Assembly (NCBI RefSeq): GCF_000617845.2
Contig: NZ_DF820425.1
Span: forward strand, 2,655,725-2,719,724
Direction: 5' to 3'
DNA from: Bradyrhizobium sp. DOA9
GTDB lineage: Bacteria > Pseudomonadota > Alphaproteobacteria > Rhizobiales > Xanthobacteraceae
Length of the DNA stretch: 64,000 nucleotides
This document shows, piece by piece, positions 1-8,602 of this stretch. The position numbers and the translations under genes were made by a program. Position 1 is the stretch's first letter. The number at the start of each line of letters is the position of its first letter. Under the pieces are notes generated by a model, which had not been told where the DNA came from, did no database searches, and saw nothing but the letters and a program-made list of their open reading frames with translations.

Positions 1-1
1 C

Positions 2-181
2 CTTGCCATGGGCATCGGGCTGTTCGCGCCGCCGTTCGGCGTCGGCTACTACGCGGCCTGCGCCATCAGCCGCATCAATCCGGACGAGGGCATGAAGCCG
101 ATCGTGGGCTATATGATCGCACTCCTGATCGGCACGCTGATCGTTGCGGCTGTGCCTTGGCTGTCAATCGGTTTCCTTTGA
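2..181 (+). CDS. TRAP transporter large permease, C-terminal fragment
   Basis: Only the last 59 codons are inside the window; the reading frame enters from the left edge and stops with TGA at 179-181. The fragment ends in a hydrophobic helix (IVGYMIALLIGTLIVAA) after a loop containing FAPPFGVGYY and ISRINPDEG. This is the characteristic end of DctM-type large membrane subunits of TRAP transporters, which import organic acids and sugar acids using a sodium or proton gradient. The assignment is from motif memory. The partner small permease and binding protein would lie to the left of the window. Confidence 0.75.
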   Translation, partial: LAMGIGLFAPPFGVGYYAACAISRINPDEGMKPIVGYMIALLIGTLIVAAVPWLSIGFL

Positions 182-226
182 CGACATGACCGGACGCCTC
201 GCGGGCAAAGCGCGCGAGGCGCCTTG

Positions 227-1117
227 TCAGGCGAATTTCGGCAAATGCAACGGCAGGCCGTCACAGGGCATATCGATCTCCTCGACCTGGCCCTTGCCGA
301 CCTCCGTCACCCGTAGCTTTCTGCCCTCGGGCGTAAAGGCGCAATTCGTCGGCTGGGCTCCATCCAGGACCAGACGATCGTCGACCCCACCCCGCCGGTC
401 GAGCACCGTAACGTTCTTCTGGTTGTAGACCGTGCAATAGAGCCGGCCGTCCGTTCCGAAGGCCATCCCGTCCGGCCCTTTGAAGTCCGGATTGGAATCC
501 GGCTGCAGGACGTTTCCGAAGACGACGCGTTTCGGCGCTGCCTCGCCAAGCACGTTATATCGATAGACCTCGCCGGTGAAGGACGCGTTGGCGTAGAGGT
601 GGTTGTCGGGGCCGAAGACAATGCCGTTGGTGAAGCGGATCTTGCGATCGAGCACGCGGAGCACCTTCATGGCTGCCGGATCGATCTCATACACACGGCC
701 GTCCCAGTCGAGGTCCATATAACCGTCGACGAAGGCCTGGCCGTTGATGAAATCCTCGGCGGCCATTCCGGAGTCGGTCATGTACAGTAGTCCGTTCGGG
801 CCGAAGCAGAGGTCGTTCGGAAATAGAAAGCGCTCCGCGCCTTCGCCCTGCATGCGCCGGATCTCGTTGCCGCTCTCGTCGATGCAGATCAAGGCCCGCA
901 GGCCAGCCTCCGCGATCCAGATGCGGCCGTGGCCATCGGTCGTCAGTCCATTCGGACGGCCACCCGTCGTTCGGATCACGCGGCGATTGCCGCGAGGATC
1001 GAGCCGCGTGACGCAAAGGGTCGACGCCGACATCTCCGTGACATACATCGAGCCGTCGGGCAGGCACACCGGACCCTCCGGCGCGCCAATTCCGGTTGCA
1101 AACAGTCTCGACGCCAT
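227..1117 (-). CDS. SMP-30/gluconolactonase/LRE family protein
   Basis: A 296-residue protein with repeated beta-propeller blade signatures of the type NGL-x(6)-G-x-I/L-Y-x(2)-D: near residues 54-70 (PNGLTTDGHGRIWIAE), 99-116 (FPNDLCFGPNGLLYMTD), about 163 (TNGIVFGPDNHLY) and about 212 (GPDGMAFGTDGRLY). This matches the six-bladed SMP-30/gluconolactonase fold, whose members hydrolyse sugar lactones with a bound divalent metal. There is no signal peptide, so it is probably cytoplasmic. The start at 1117 is supported by a purine-rich AGGGA sequence just upstream. It lies 31 bases beyond the sugar ABC ATPase gene on the same strand and is probably the last gene of that operon, fitting a role in catabolism of the imported sugar or sugar acid. 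The exact lactone is unknown. Confidence 0.8.
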   Translation of the reverse strand: MASRLFATGIGAPEGPVCLPDGSMYVTEMSASTLCVTRLDPRGNRRVIRTTGGRPNGLTTDGHGRIWIAEAGLRALICIDESGNEIRRMQGEGAERFLFPNDLCFGPNGLLYMTDSGMAAEDFINGQAFVDGYMDLDWDGRVYEIDPAAMKVLRVLDRKIRFTNGIVFGPDNHLYANASFTGEVYRYNVLGEAAPKRVVFGNVLQPDSNPDFKGPDGMAFGTDGRLYCTVYNQKNVTVLDRRGGVDDRLVLDGAQPTNCAFTPEGRKLRVTEVGKGQVEEIDMPCDGLPLHLPKFA

Positions 1118-1148
1118 TCATCCCTCCCGTTTTCGAATGTTGCTCTCG

Positions 1149-2249
1149 TTATGCGATGACCAGGCCGCTGGCCGGATCGATCAGCACCACGCGATTGAGG
1201 TCGATGGCGAGATCGATCCGCTCGCCATGGCTGCTGACGTCGTGCGCCTGCAGCTCGGCGACGGCATCGATGCCGCCGATCTTGATGGTGGTGAAGGTGC
1301 GTGTCCCCGTCGGCTGAATGAGATCGGCGGTGGCCGAATAGGAGACCGTGCCTTCGCGCAATGGCCCGCCGGCCCGACTGAAGTGCTGGGGCCGAATGCC
1401 GACGAGAATCTCTCGCCTATCCATACTGGCCAGCGGCCTCGCCTTCGCGCTCGGAAGCGTCAGTTCACCGCCGGACTGAAACACCACTGCGGCGTCGCGG
1501 CCGTTTGTCTTGAGGGTCGCGGGGATGAGGTTGATCGAGGGAGAGCCGAGAAAGCCGGCAACGAACCCCGTGCGCGGCTGCTCGAACAGCTCGAGCGGAG
1601 CGCCTTGCTGCTCGATCTGTCCCTCGCGCAGCAGCACGATGCGGTCGGCCAGCGTCATCGCCTCGACCTGGTCATGGGTAACGTAGATCATTGTCGTCGT
1701 GATCTCGTGATGTAGGCGCTTGATCTCGGTGCGCATTTCGTCACGCAACTGAGCGTCGAGATTCGAGAGCGGCTCGTCGAACAGGAACAGGTCGGCCTTG
1801 CGAACGATGGCGCGGCCGATGGCGACGCGCTGACGCTGTCCTCCGGAGAGCTGCCGCGGATAGCGCTGGAGGAGATTGCTGATGCCGAGCATCTCGGCGG
1901 CTTCACCGACCCGCTTCCTAATCTCGATCTCGGGAGTCTTGCGCGCGCGCAGACCGAAGGCGATGTTCTCGCTGACGGTCAGATAAGGGTAGAGCGCATA
2001 GTTCTGAAACACCATCGCAATATTGCGCTCGCGCGGGCGCAGATCGTTGACCACCGCGCCGCCGATGGTGATCGTTCCACCATCCGGATCCTCGAGACCG
2101 GCGATGGTTCGCAACAGAGTACTCTTGCCACAGCCGGACGGCCCCACCAGCACAGCGAATTCACCATCGGCGATGGTGAGATCAACTCCCCTGACTGCAT
2201 GCACGTTGCCGTAATATTTGTGTACTCCGGACAGCTTAACGTCAGCCAC
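1149..2249 (-). CDS. Carbohydrate ABC transporter ATP-binding protein (MalK/UgpC type)
   Basis: A 366-residue ATPase of the CUT1 sugar-importer class. Visible are the Walker A motif GPSGCGKST (residues 36-44), a Q-loop (VFQNYALYP, near 80-88), the ABC signature LSGGQRQR (134-141), Walker B with catalytic glutamate (LFLFDE, 154-159), a D-loop (SNLD) and the switch histidine (H192). The C-terminal about 130 residues form the MOP/TOBE-like regulatory domain typical of MalK/UgpC. It lies 10 bases downstream of the second permease gene, so it is cotranscribed with permeases, binding protein and lactonase. Family is certain; the transported sugar or polyol is not determinable from sequence alone. 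Confidence 0.93.
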   Translation of the reverse strand: MADVKLSGVHKYYGNVHAVRGVDLTIADGEFAVLVGPSGCGKSTLLRTIAGLEDPDGGTITIGGAVVNDLRPRERNIAMVFQNYALYPYLTVSENIAFGLRARKTPEIEIRKRVGEAAEMLGISNLLQRYPRQLSGGQRQRVAIGRAIVRKADLFLFDEPLSNLDAQLRDEMRTEIKRLHHEITTTMIYVTHDQVEAMTLADRIVLLREGQIEQQGAPLELFEQPRTGFVAGFLGSPSINLIPATLKTNGRDAAVVFQSGGELTLPSAKARPLASMDRREILVGIRPQHFSRAGGPLREGTVSYSATADLIQPTGTRTFTTIKIGGIDAVAELQAHDVSSHGERIDLAIDLNRVVLIDPASGLVIA

Positions 2250-2259
2250 TCCGCTCTCC

Positions 2260-3099
2260 CTAACCCTTGACTGCGCCCAGCGAGATGCCGCGCACGAGAT
2301 AGCGCTGCATCACCGAGACCGCGACGAAGATCGGCAACGTCCCCAGGACCGACATCGCCGCGATCTTCGCCCAGAAATTCGATTGGCCGCCGAAATAGTG
2401 CGTCAGCATGACCGGAAAGGTGATGACCTCGGTGCGCGTGAGCACGAGTGCGAACAGAAAGTCGTTCCAGGCGAACACGAAGGTGAAGACCGACGTCGCC
2501 ATGAGGCCGGGGCGAACCATCGGAAAGACGACCTTCCAGATCACCTCCCATCGATTGAGGCCGTCGACGAGAGCGCTTTCCTCGAGCTCCAGCGGCACGT
2601 CGACGATGTAGCCGCGCATCATCCAGATCACGTAGGGAAGATTGAAGGCCGTGTAGAGCAGGATCAGCCCGAAGTAGCTGTCGACGAGGCCGAAATACAC
2701 GTAGATCAGGAAGATCGGGAAGACGACCGCAATCGGTGGGATCATGCGCTGGGAGATGATCCACATCGCGAGGTTCTCGCCGCCGGTGCCGAACCTGGCA
2801 AGGCTGTAGGCGCAGAGCGTCCCGAGAACGATTGCAATTCCAGAACTGACGCCGGCGACTATGAGACTGTTCAGGATTGCAAAGACATCGCCGTCTTTGA
2901 ACAGGACGTAGTAGTTCGAGAATTGGATCTGTCCGGGGATCCACAGAGGCGGCACGTGGTAGATCTCGTCCGGCGTCTTGAACGAAATCATGAACAGCCA
3001 GTAGACTGGAAACAGGAACAGCAGGGTCACGACGCAGGCGCCGAGATAGCGGACGGCGAGAATACGGGTTTTTCTGGCCGGAAGCCTGCCGATCCTCAT
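2260..3099 (-). CDS. Carbohydrate ABC transporter permease (MalG type)
   Basis: A 279-residue inner-membrane protein with about six hydrophobic segments and the cytoplasmic EAA loop near residues 172-199 ([20 protein letters not shown]), which docks on the ATPase. The length and EAA placement match the second, MalG-like permease of CUT1 importers. The gene overlaps the upstream permease by four bases (ATGA), indicating translational coupling, and is followed 10 bases later by the ATPase gene. Confidence 0.92.
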   Translation of the reverse strand: MRIGRLPARKTRILAVRYLGACVVTLLFLFPVYWLFMISFKTPDEIYHVPPLWIPGQIQFSNYYVLFKDGDVFAILNSLIVAGVSSGIAIVLGTLCAYSLARFGTGGENLAMWIISQRMIPPIAVVFPIFLIYVYFGLVDSYFGLILLYTAFNLPYVIWMMRGYIVDVPLELEESALVDGLNRWEVIWKVVFPMVRPGLMATSVFTFVFAWNDFLFALVLTRTEVITFPVMLTHYFGGQSNFWAKIAAMSVLGTLPIFVAVSVMQRYLVRGISLGAVKG

Positions 3100-4022
3100 C
3101 GCGCAAGCTCCATGCGCTTGAGGACCAGGGTCGTGATCAGCGTCAGCAACGCAATCACCAGGAAGGAAATCGCGGCCGTGTAGCTGATCTCGAATTGCGA
3201 GAAGCCCTGCACATAGGTGTAGAGCGAAATGGTCTCGGTCATCGAGCCCGGCCCGCCTTCGGTGAGGGCCCAGATGATATCGAAGATGCGAACCAGATCG
3301 AGGCCGCGGATCAGGCAGGCGACGGCGATCACGGGCGCGATCGCCGGTAGAACGATTGCGCGAAGCACGCGCAGGTACGATGCCCCATCGATCTCCGCGG
3401 CCTCAAGCTGCGACTGGTCAACATTCGACAGCGCGGCGAGCAGCAGCAGGAACATGAACGGCGACCACTGCCAGACCTCGCAGATGATGATCGCCGGATA
3501 GACGAATGCGGGATTGACCGTCCAAAGGATCCGCACCGGCTCGCCGGCGAAGAAACTCAGAATCTGGCCAATCGGTCCGAAGCGGACGTCGAACATCAGA
3601 CGCCAGGTCGCGCCCGCGACGATCGGAGAGATCACCGTCGGAAGCACCAGCAGCGCGACGAAGATCTGTCGGCCCGGCATGCGATCGATGAAGAGCTGCG
3701 CCATCAGGAAGCCGACCAGCAGCTCCAGGGGGAGGGCGATCGCGGTGATGATGGCGGTGTGGCCGAGCGAAGCCCAGAGGCGGGCATCCCTGAACAGCTC
3801 CGCATAGTTCAAGAAGCCAACGAAGGAGGTGTCGTTCTCGGTCATCGTGATGCGCTGGAAGCTCACGATCAGCGAGTAGATCAGAGGGAACAGGCCGACC
3901 AGGAGAAGAATCAGAATGGCCGGCGCAGCGATGAGATAGGGCAGGCGGTCCTCGAGCATGCGCCCGAAGCGGCTGGGGCGGCGCTGCTCGGCGCCATTGA
4001 GGCTCACAGAAACTGTCATCAT
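3096..4022 (-). CDS. Carbohydrate ABC transporter permease (MalF/UgpA type)
   Basis: A permease of about 308 residues, counting from the ATG pair at 4017-4022 (MMTVSVSLNG). An open frame continues upstream to 4211, but it would overlap the end of the binding-protein gene and run through an intercistronic hairpin, so the internal start was chosen. The protein has about six membrane helices and an EAA loop (EAAEIDGASYLRVLRAIVLP), as in MalF/UgpA partners. The gene sits between the binding-protein gene and the MalG-type permease, with which it overlaps by four bases. Confidence 0.9.
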   Translation of the reverse strand: MMTVSVSLNGAEQRRPSRFGRMLEDRLPYLIAAPAILILLLVGLFPLIYSLIVSFQRITMTENDTSFVGFLNYAELFRDARLWASLGHTAIITAIALPLELLVGFLMAQLFIDRMPGRQIFVALLVLPTVISPIVAGATWRLMFDVRFGPIGQILSFFAGEPVRILWTVNPAFVYPAIIICEVWQWSPFMFLLLLAALSNVDQSQLEAAEIDGASYLRVLRAIVLPAIAPVIAVACLIRGLDLVRIFDIIWALTEGGPGSMTETISLYTYVQGFSQFEISYTAAISFLVIALLTLITTLVLKRMELAR

Positions 4023-4037
4023 CAGTCCGGAAAACGG

Positions 4038-4071
4038 TACCGCACGGGAGGGCCATGCCTCCCGTGCGGTA
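4038..4071 (-). terminator. Intercistronic 14-bp hairpin between binding protein and permease
   Basis: A perfect inverted repeat: a 14-base arm at 4038-4051, a 6-base loop, and the complementary arm at 4058-4071. Read on the minus strand it is followed by CGTTTT, so it resembles a weak or partial terminator. It lies between the stop of the binding-protein gene (4081) and the start of the permease (4022). Such a position commonly yields more binding protein than membrane subunits, by partial termination or 3'-end protection of mRNA. Confidence 0.75.
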
Positions 4072-4080
4072 TCCAGTCGG

Positions 4081-5517
4081 TTATTGCGGGTAGGCGCCGG
4101 GCTTTGCGGCCCAGACCTTGTAGACGGCTTTCTGGTTCTCGACGCCGACCTTCTCCGTGATCGCGTCGAATTGTTGCGCCATGCGATCGAGAATGGCCTT
4201 GGGATCTTCACCGGCCCAGAGGCTCGAGATCGCCTTGGTCATTGCCTCGTCGTACTTGTCCTGTTGCAGCAGCGACAGGTCGAGCAGCCCCTTCTCGCCG
4301 GACGTCTTGATGGTGTCGAGATAGGCGGCAGCGTCAGGCCAGAGCGCACGATACTTCTCGCTCGCGTAGTGCGAGAGCCGGAACGGATCGCGCAGCGTAT
4401 AGGGCAGCTGGACGCGCTCGAGGCTGGTCTTCTTGCTGTTCAGCCACTGGATGAAGAGATACGCGGCCTCCTTGTTCTTGCTGGTGGCCGAGACCGACAG
4501 GTCGAAGCCGACGCCGAGCTCGGGACGGCCGAGAGGCGTGAGCGCGTAGCCGACCTTGCCGGCGACCTGCGACTTCGGCACCCACTTCAAAGCTTGCTCG
4601 CCCGAGCCATAGCCCGCGGCCCAGCGGCCGTAGGGCGGCCAGGAGATCGTCATCGCGGTCGTGCCCTGAAGGAACGCGGCGAGGTTGTCGACGAAATTCC
4701 ACTGCTCCACGCCCGGCGGCATGAACTTGTTCTCCGCCACCATCTGCTTGAACACCTTGAGACCGACCTCGCCATTCACCGCGGCCTTCATGGTGTCGGC
4801 ATTGAAGAACTTGCCGCCCTCCATGCGGAAGCGCTCCTGGAACATGTATTGCGGATAGGGCGCGGTACGGAAGAATCCAGCGCCGTAGACCTTCGGCGCC
4901 ATCTTGTCGGTGATGAACTGGCCGATCTCGTCGAACTGCTTCCAGTCCTTTGGCGGGGCAAGCTCATAGCCGAACTTGGCCTTGAACTCGTCCTTCATCT
5001 TCGGATCCTCGAAGATGTCCTTCCGGTAATAGAGCAACATCACGTCGCCGTCGTCTGGGAAGCCGTAGATCTTCCCGTCATACTGCATCTGGTTGTCGCG
5101 ATAGGCGGCCGCGATATCCTGCAGCTCGTCGCGGTAGCCAAACTTGTCGACATACTTGTCGAGAGGCTCGAGCGCGCCTGCACGCGCAAGATCGGGCATC
5201 CAGGACGGAATGACGTTCAGTGCGTCATAAGCTCCGGCGCCCGATTTGAAATCCTGCATGATCTTGGTGAACATCTGGTCGGTCGGCACTTCGACCACCT
5301 TCACCTTGATGCCGGTGAGCTTCTCCCATTGCGGACCCGAATAGTTCAGTGGGTCGAGCGACTGGAGACCGGCCTCCCAAACGATGCTGATCGTTGTACC
5401 CGCGTACTTCTTCGCGGCTTCCACAGCTGTGTCGGCGGCATCCTTGTCGGCAGCCAGCGCCGAACCAGCAGCCAGCGTTAGCACTGCAGCCGCGCCGAGA
5501 AATGTCTTGAACTTCAT
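4081..5517 (-). CDS. Extracellular sugar-binding protein of ABC transporter
   Basis: A 478-residue solute-binding protein (family 1, MalE/UgpB size class). The start at 5517 gives a classical signal peptide (MKFKTFLGAAAVLTLAAGSALA) with an AxA cleavage site near residue 22, and it has a strong GGAGGAGGAAGG ribosome-binding region directly upstream. A longer frame begins at 5580 but would bury the signal sequence. The mature part contains the ISIVWEAG entry strand and a typical aromatic-rich ligand region. It is the first gene of the operon binding protein-permease-permease-ATPase-lactonase. The ligand is unknown. Confidence 0.9.
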   Translation of the reverse strand: MKFKTFLGAAAVLTLAAGSALAADKDAADTAVEAAKKYAGTTISIVWEAGLQSLDPLNYSGPQWEKLTGIKVKVVEVPTDQMFTKIMQDFKSGAGAYDALNVIPSWMPDLARAGALEPLDKYVDKFGYRDELQDIAAAYRDNQMQYDGKIYGFPDDGDVMLLYYRKDIFEDPKMKDEFKAKFGYELAPPKDWKQFDEIGQFITDKMAPKVYGAGFFRTAPYPQYMFQERFRMEGGKFFNADTMKAAVNGEVGLKVFKQMVAENKFMPPGVEQWNFVDNLAAFLQGTTAMTISWPPYGRWAAGYGSGEQALKWVPKSQVAGKVGYALTPLGRPELGVGFDLSVSATSKNKEAAYLFIQWLNSKKTSLERVQLPYTLRDPFRLSHYASEKYRALWPDAAAYLDTIKTSGEKGLLDLSLLQQDKYDEAMTKAISSLWAGEDPKAILDRMAQQFDAITEKVGVENQKAVYKVWAAKPGAYPQ

Positions 5518-5927
5518 CCCTTCCTCCTCCTCTCCTGAGCGTCCGGAGTCCAGCAGAGCCGGCTTCGGAGCGCTTCTCACGTGATCTCTGCCCGGTTAGC
5601 CAGCCGCCGGCGTGAACGGACGCTGTCGGCGGCGATCCTGGCCGAGAGAAACAAATTCATCTATGTCGAGGATTTGCAGCGCAGGCGCATCGCGGGTCCG
5701 GGCTTGTCGCCCGCAACCTGAATGGACGCCAGCTGGCGTTGTAGAAGCACGTATCCTCCCCAAAACGCTCGAGAGCGTTGACTTTGGGGCTAGTCTGCGT
5801 CGAGGCGGAACTGGTCGACAAATGAGAACTTTGCAAGCATTGGTGAACCGCAGTCACCTATTCGTCATGCCGACAATGTCGTAGCAGATTTGCGACCAAG
5901 TCCCTGGATACCGGTTCCTCCCTGACT

Positions 5928-5957
5928 GCGAGGGCCTCTCAGGCCCTCGCTTCTTTT
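5928..5957 (+). terminator. Rho-independent terminator-like hairpin
   Basis: A 10-base perfect stem (5928-5937 with 5941-5950), a loop of CTC, then TTCTTTT on the plus strand. No plus-strand gene is recognised upstream, so it may be the leftover terminator of a lost gene. Confidence 0.55.
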
Positions 5958-6188
5958 CCGGTAACTTGATCCGCTAAAAGACCCCTTCGGCGCTCGCGAC
6001 GAGTTCCTCCTCGCCGCAACAGCGCAAAACCTCCGCAAGTTCGCAAAGCGGATCCCGCTGCCCAGACCGCCCATCGTCAAGCTATTTGGTGACCGTGTGC
6101 GGTGCAGCGTCCTGGTCGCAGGCGATAGCGAGACCGAAATAGCGCGCCTTCGATCTTTCGCGAAAAAGCTCGCTTCGACGCCACCGGC

Positions 6189-6230
6189 GCCAAGAGCTCC
6201 TTGCCAAGAGCTCCTTGCCAAGAGCTCCTT
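6189..6230. repeat. Three tandem copies of a 14-base unit
   Basis: The unit GCCAAGAGCTCCTT occurs three times in direct succession at 6189-6202, 6203-6216 and 6217-6230. Each contains the palindrome AAGAGCTCTT-like core (GAGCTC). The copies are identical, which suggests a recent slippage or a functional multi-site array in an otherwise non-coding region. Confidence 0.9.
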
Positions 6231-6432
6231 CAAGATTGCTTCGTACGAGCGTAGGACTTCGCTTACCCTCAGGCTCAAGAACTGCCTCATGCGAAGGACT
6301 GGATGAGATAGCGTAGGTTTGGTTGGTGTGGGGAAAGGCGATAGCGCTCCAGGGACTCGCCATTGATTTCTGACGATCGGATTTTGGCTTAGTTGGAAAA
6401 ATTCTCTCGAAAAATCAAGGGCCGTAGCATGT

Positions 6433-6477
6433 CTCTTAATCAGCGGGTCCCAGGTTCGAGCCCTGGTGCGCCCACCA
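6433..6477 (+). pseudogene. 3' half of tRNA-Lys(CTT), no 5' half
   Basis: The sequence holds the 3' side of a tRNA: an anticodon loop CTCTTAA (6433-6439, anticodon CTT at 6435-6437), the 3' anticodon strand TCAGC, a variable loop, a complete T-arm (CCAGG 6450-6454, loop TTCGAGC, CCTGG 6462-6466), the 3' acceptor strand TGCGCCC (6467-6473), discriminator A and encoded CCA (6475-6477). The D-arm and the 5' acceptor strand (expected GGGCGCA) are absent upstream, where the sequence is unrelated. A 3'-half tRNA copy is the classic footprint left by integrases that use tRNA 3' ends as attachment sites. Confidence 0.85.
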
Positions 6478-6894
6478 TAAAAGGCCTTCTCGATCAATCG
6501 CTTCGGCGAGCCGCTTTCGAGAACAAACGGATCTCGTGTGAAATTTTTGTAATCGGACGTTACACGGTCGGACCGGGCGTCGACCTTTCCTTTGTTTCTG
6601 TACTTTCACCCATTCGATACAGCGCGGAAATCCGCTCGTACAGGCCGATCACGTGCTCGTCCCAGATTAGGATACAAGAGCGAGCAAAACGGGCAATCTG
6701 TTATGCCCGTCGCTGCAGGCTGTTGATTTGCTCCAGTGTCGACCTGGCTATCAAAAGTCTGTCGTTTCGCCCCGCCCGCAGCATGGCGGGGAGGTCGTAG
6801 AGGCGGGCAGCCGCGGTGAGCAAATGAAGCCGCCCTCCGAGGGCACCATAAGCCCACAATATGCGTGGCGATCGCTTGCCACTGTTGTCGCTTG

Positions 6895-7449
6895 TCAGGC
6901 GAGGGCTTGCAGGTGGCGATGTAGGGATGGGCGATGTCGTTCCGAGTCGGCCGACGCCGACCTTATCTGGATCGGTCTGGATACATCGAGCGGCAGTGCT
7001 CGCCGGCTGGAGACGTTGCGCACCGCGAGACCAGAGCGGATGCTCGCGACGCCGGCGATCCGGGATATGCGTGCAATCAGATTTTCAAGGTCGGAGACGT
7101 CGGACACAATTGCACGCAACAGATAGTCCTGATCTCCGACCATGAGATAGCAGTCCATGATTTCGGCGATGCGGCCGACTTCAGTAGCAAAGCCGTCGCG
7201 GACACTCTGCACGTGTTTCTCCAACGTGACCTGGATGAATGCCATGACGCGCAGGCCGACAATCTGCGGATCGACCACGGCGACGCGCCGATTGATCACG
7301 CCGAGCCGCTCCAGATTCTTGACTCGTGCAAGACAAGGGGACGGGGAGAGATTGACGCGCGAGGCCAGCTCGACATTGGTGAGACTGGCGTCATTCTGAA
7401 GTTCTTGCAGGATCCGCAGATCGATTTTATCCAGCGTGTCAAAGCTCAT
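6895..7449 (-). CDS. Lrp/AsnC family transcriptional regulator
   Basis: A 184-residue protein. The N-terminal winged helix-turn-helix (residues about 4-60) begins LDKIDLRILQELQNDASLTN and has a recognition helix in LSPSPCLARVKNLERLGVI, very close to Lrp. Residues about 65-145 form the RAM/AsnC ligand-binding and oligomerisation domain (AFIQVTLEKH, GDQDYLLRAIVSD). The last about 25 residues are an unusual Arg/His-rich tail. The gene is divergent from the catabolic and Liv-transport cluster starting at 7840, so it is the likely local regulator, perhaps sensing an amino acid-like or CoA-pathway effector. The effector is unknown. Confidence 0.92.
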   Translation of the reverse strand: MSFDTLDKIDLRILQELQNDASLTNVELASRVNLSPSPCLARVKNLERLGVINRRVAVVDPQIVGLRVMAFIQVTLEKHVQSVRDGFATEVGRIAEIMDCYLMVGDQDYLLRAIVSDVSDLENLIARISRIAGVASIRSGLAVRNVSSRRALPLDVSRPIQIRSASADSERHRPSLHRHLQALA

Positions 7450-7839
7450 CGAGACCTCCTTGCTTTCCCCAAAATACCCGCCGGGCGAGTTTTTCTGGGT
7501 AAGAGCCGCAGCTTCGGGTATTCGAGGAGGCTAGGGCGGCTCTGGGGGTCTGTATTTCGCTAAATTGTCATCTTATATCGAAAAACAGACAACCTTGAAA
7601 TTTATGTCATAAGCCGCCCTTCGATTTGACCAATATCGATCCAATCGGCTGATCAGGTATGGATCAAATTGCTCAATCGGCGTGCTGCGTTCTCGCCGGG
7701 CTGCGTCGAAGGACCAGGAACGCGGTGCAGCAGAAAAGTCGGCAAGGAGCGCTCCGCGCAATCGTTTCTGCCGTCGATCCGGTCAAGCCTCTCACAATAC
7801 GGGAGCTCATTCAACGCGGATCCCGTTAGCTTATCGGGC
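7450..7839. promoter_or_regulatory. Divergent promoter region with imperfect inverted repeat
   Basis: A 390-base non-coding interval between the Lrp-type regulator (minus) and the first catabolic gene (plus). It is more AT-rich than the flanks. The half-sites GATTTGACCAAT (7623-7634) and ATGGATCAAATT (7659-7670) are imperfect inverted copies about 36 bases apart centre to centre, a geometry that would suit an Lrp-family octamer. Promoter elements were not identified with certainty. Confidence 0.4.
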
Positions 7840-8595
7840 ATGATGGATGCAGACATTCTCAAGATCAGGCGTGAGCCGAACCTCGTCGTCCTCACGATGA
7901 ACCGGCCTCCCGCAAACGCCCTCAATTATACGCTGATTGCGCGATTGCTCGAAGAGATCAGGCGCCTGGAATCCGAGCCGGAACCGCCCGGCATCGTTCT
8001 GACCGGCGAGGGAGATCGTTTCTTCAGTGCTGGCGGCGATATTCGCGAAGTCACCGGGCTGCAAGTCGCCGCCCCGCGGATTCGCTTTTTCCATGCAGTA
8101 TTGTGCGCGTTCGAGCGCTATCCGGGTCCCGTGGTCTGTGCTGTGCGCGGTTACGCGGTTGGCGGCGCTCTCGAGTTTCTCCTGCATTCCGATCACGTGA
8201 TTGCCGACCACAAGGCCCAGATTGGCTTCCCCGAGATCAATCACGGTCTTCTGCCGGTGGCCAAAGGCATGCGCCAGGCCGCGCTGCGGCTGGGAAAGCG
8301 GGCGGCGCAGGTCTTGCTCTATTCGGGAGTCCTCGTCGATGCGGGGAAAGCGATGCAGATCGGTGCCTTCGACGAAGTGGTTAACACCGACGCCGTACTG
8401 GATCGCGCGATCGATGTCTGTCGAGACTTCCGAAGCAAGGACCCAAAACTCTTTGCGGCCATCAAGCGATCGTTGAATTTGACGGGCCAGCTAAGCGATG
8501 ATCAGCTTGAACAGATGACGGTCGACGACCTCGGCCGTTATCTCGACAACGACGATTCCGCGGATGCCCGCGCGCGGTTTCTCGCCAGGAAATGA
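7840..8595 (+). CDS. Enoyl-CoA hydratase/isomerase family protein (first copy)
   Basis: A 251-residue crotonase-fold protein when started at ATG 7840 (MMDADILKIRREPN). The open frame extends upstream to 7669, but that segment lacks crotonase similarity. The oxyanion-hole regions are recognisable: FSAGGDIREV (about residues 63-72) and VRGYAVGGALEFLLHSDHVIA (about 100-120), followed by IGFPEINHGLLP. Crotonases hydrate, isomerise or cleave acyl-CoA thioesters; the canonical hydratase glutamate pair is not clearly complete, so the precise reaction is open. It is the first gene of the plus-strand catabolic cluster, 7 bases before the creatininase-family gene. Confidence 0.85.
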   Translation: MMDADILKIRREPNLVVLTMNRPPANALNYTLIARLLEEIRRLESEPEPPGIVLTGEGDRFFSAGGDIREVTGLQVAAPRIRFFHAVLCAFERYPGPVVCAVRGYAVGGALEFLLHSDHVIADHKAQIGFPEINHGLLPVAKGMRQAALRLGKRAAQVLLYSGVLVDAGKAMQIGAFDEVVNTDAVLDRAIDVCRDFRSKDPKLFAAIKRSLNLTGQLSDDQLEQMTVDDLGRYLDNDDSADARARFLARK

Positions 8596-8602
8596 AAGCA
8601 AG

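Larger units (their letters stand above)
5518..6894. other. Gene-poor stretch, probable island scar
   Basis: About 1.4 kb between the sugar-binding protein gene and the Lrp-type regulator. No open frame here looks like a real protein. It contains a strong hairpin (5928-5957), a triplicated 14-base repeat (6189-6230) and the 3' half of a tRNA-Lys gene (6433-6477). The promoter of the sugar operon should lie in its left-most part. The rest looks like degraded or recombined DNA. Confidence 0.6.

Noticed and set aside
5865..6497. 210-codon minus-strand frame across the tRNA remnant
   Set aside because: It runs through the tRNA 3' half and the tandem repeat; the apparent conservation of such frames in databases comes from the tRNA, not from protein.
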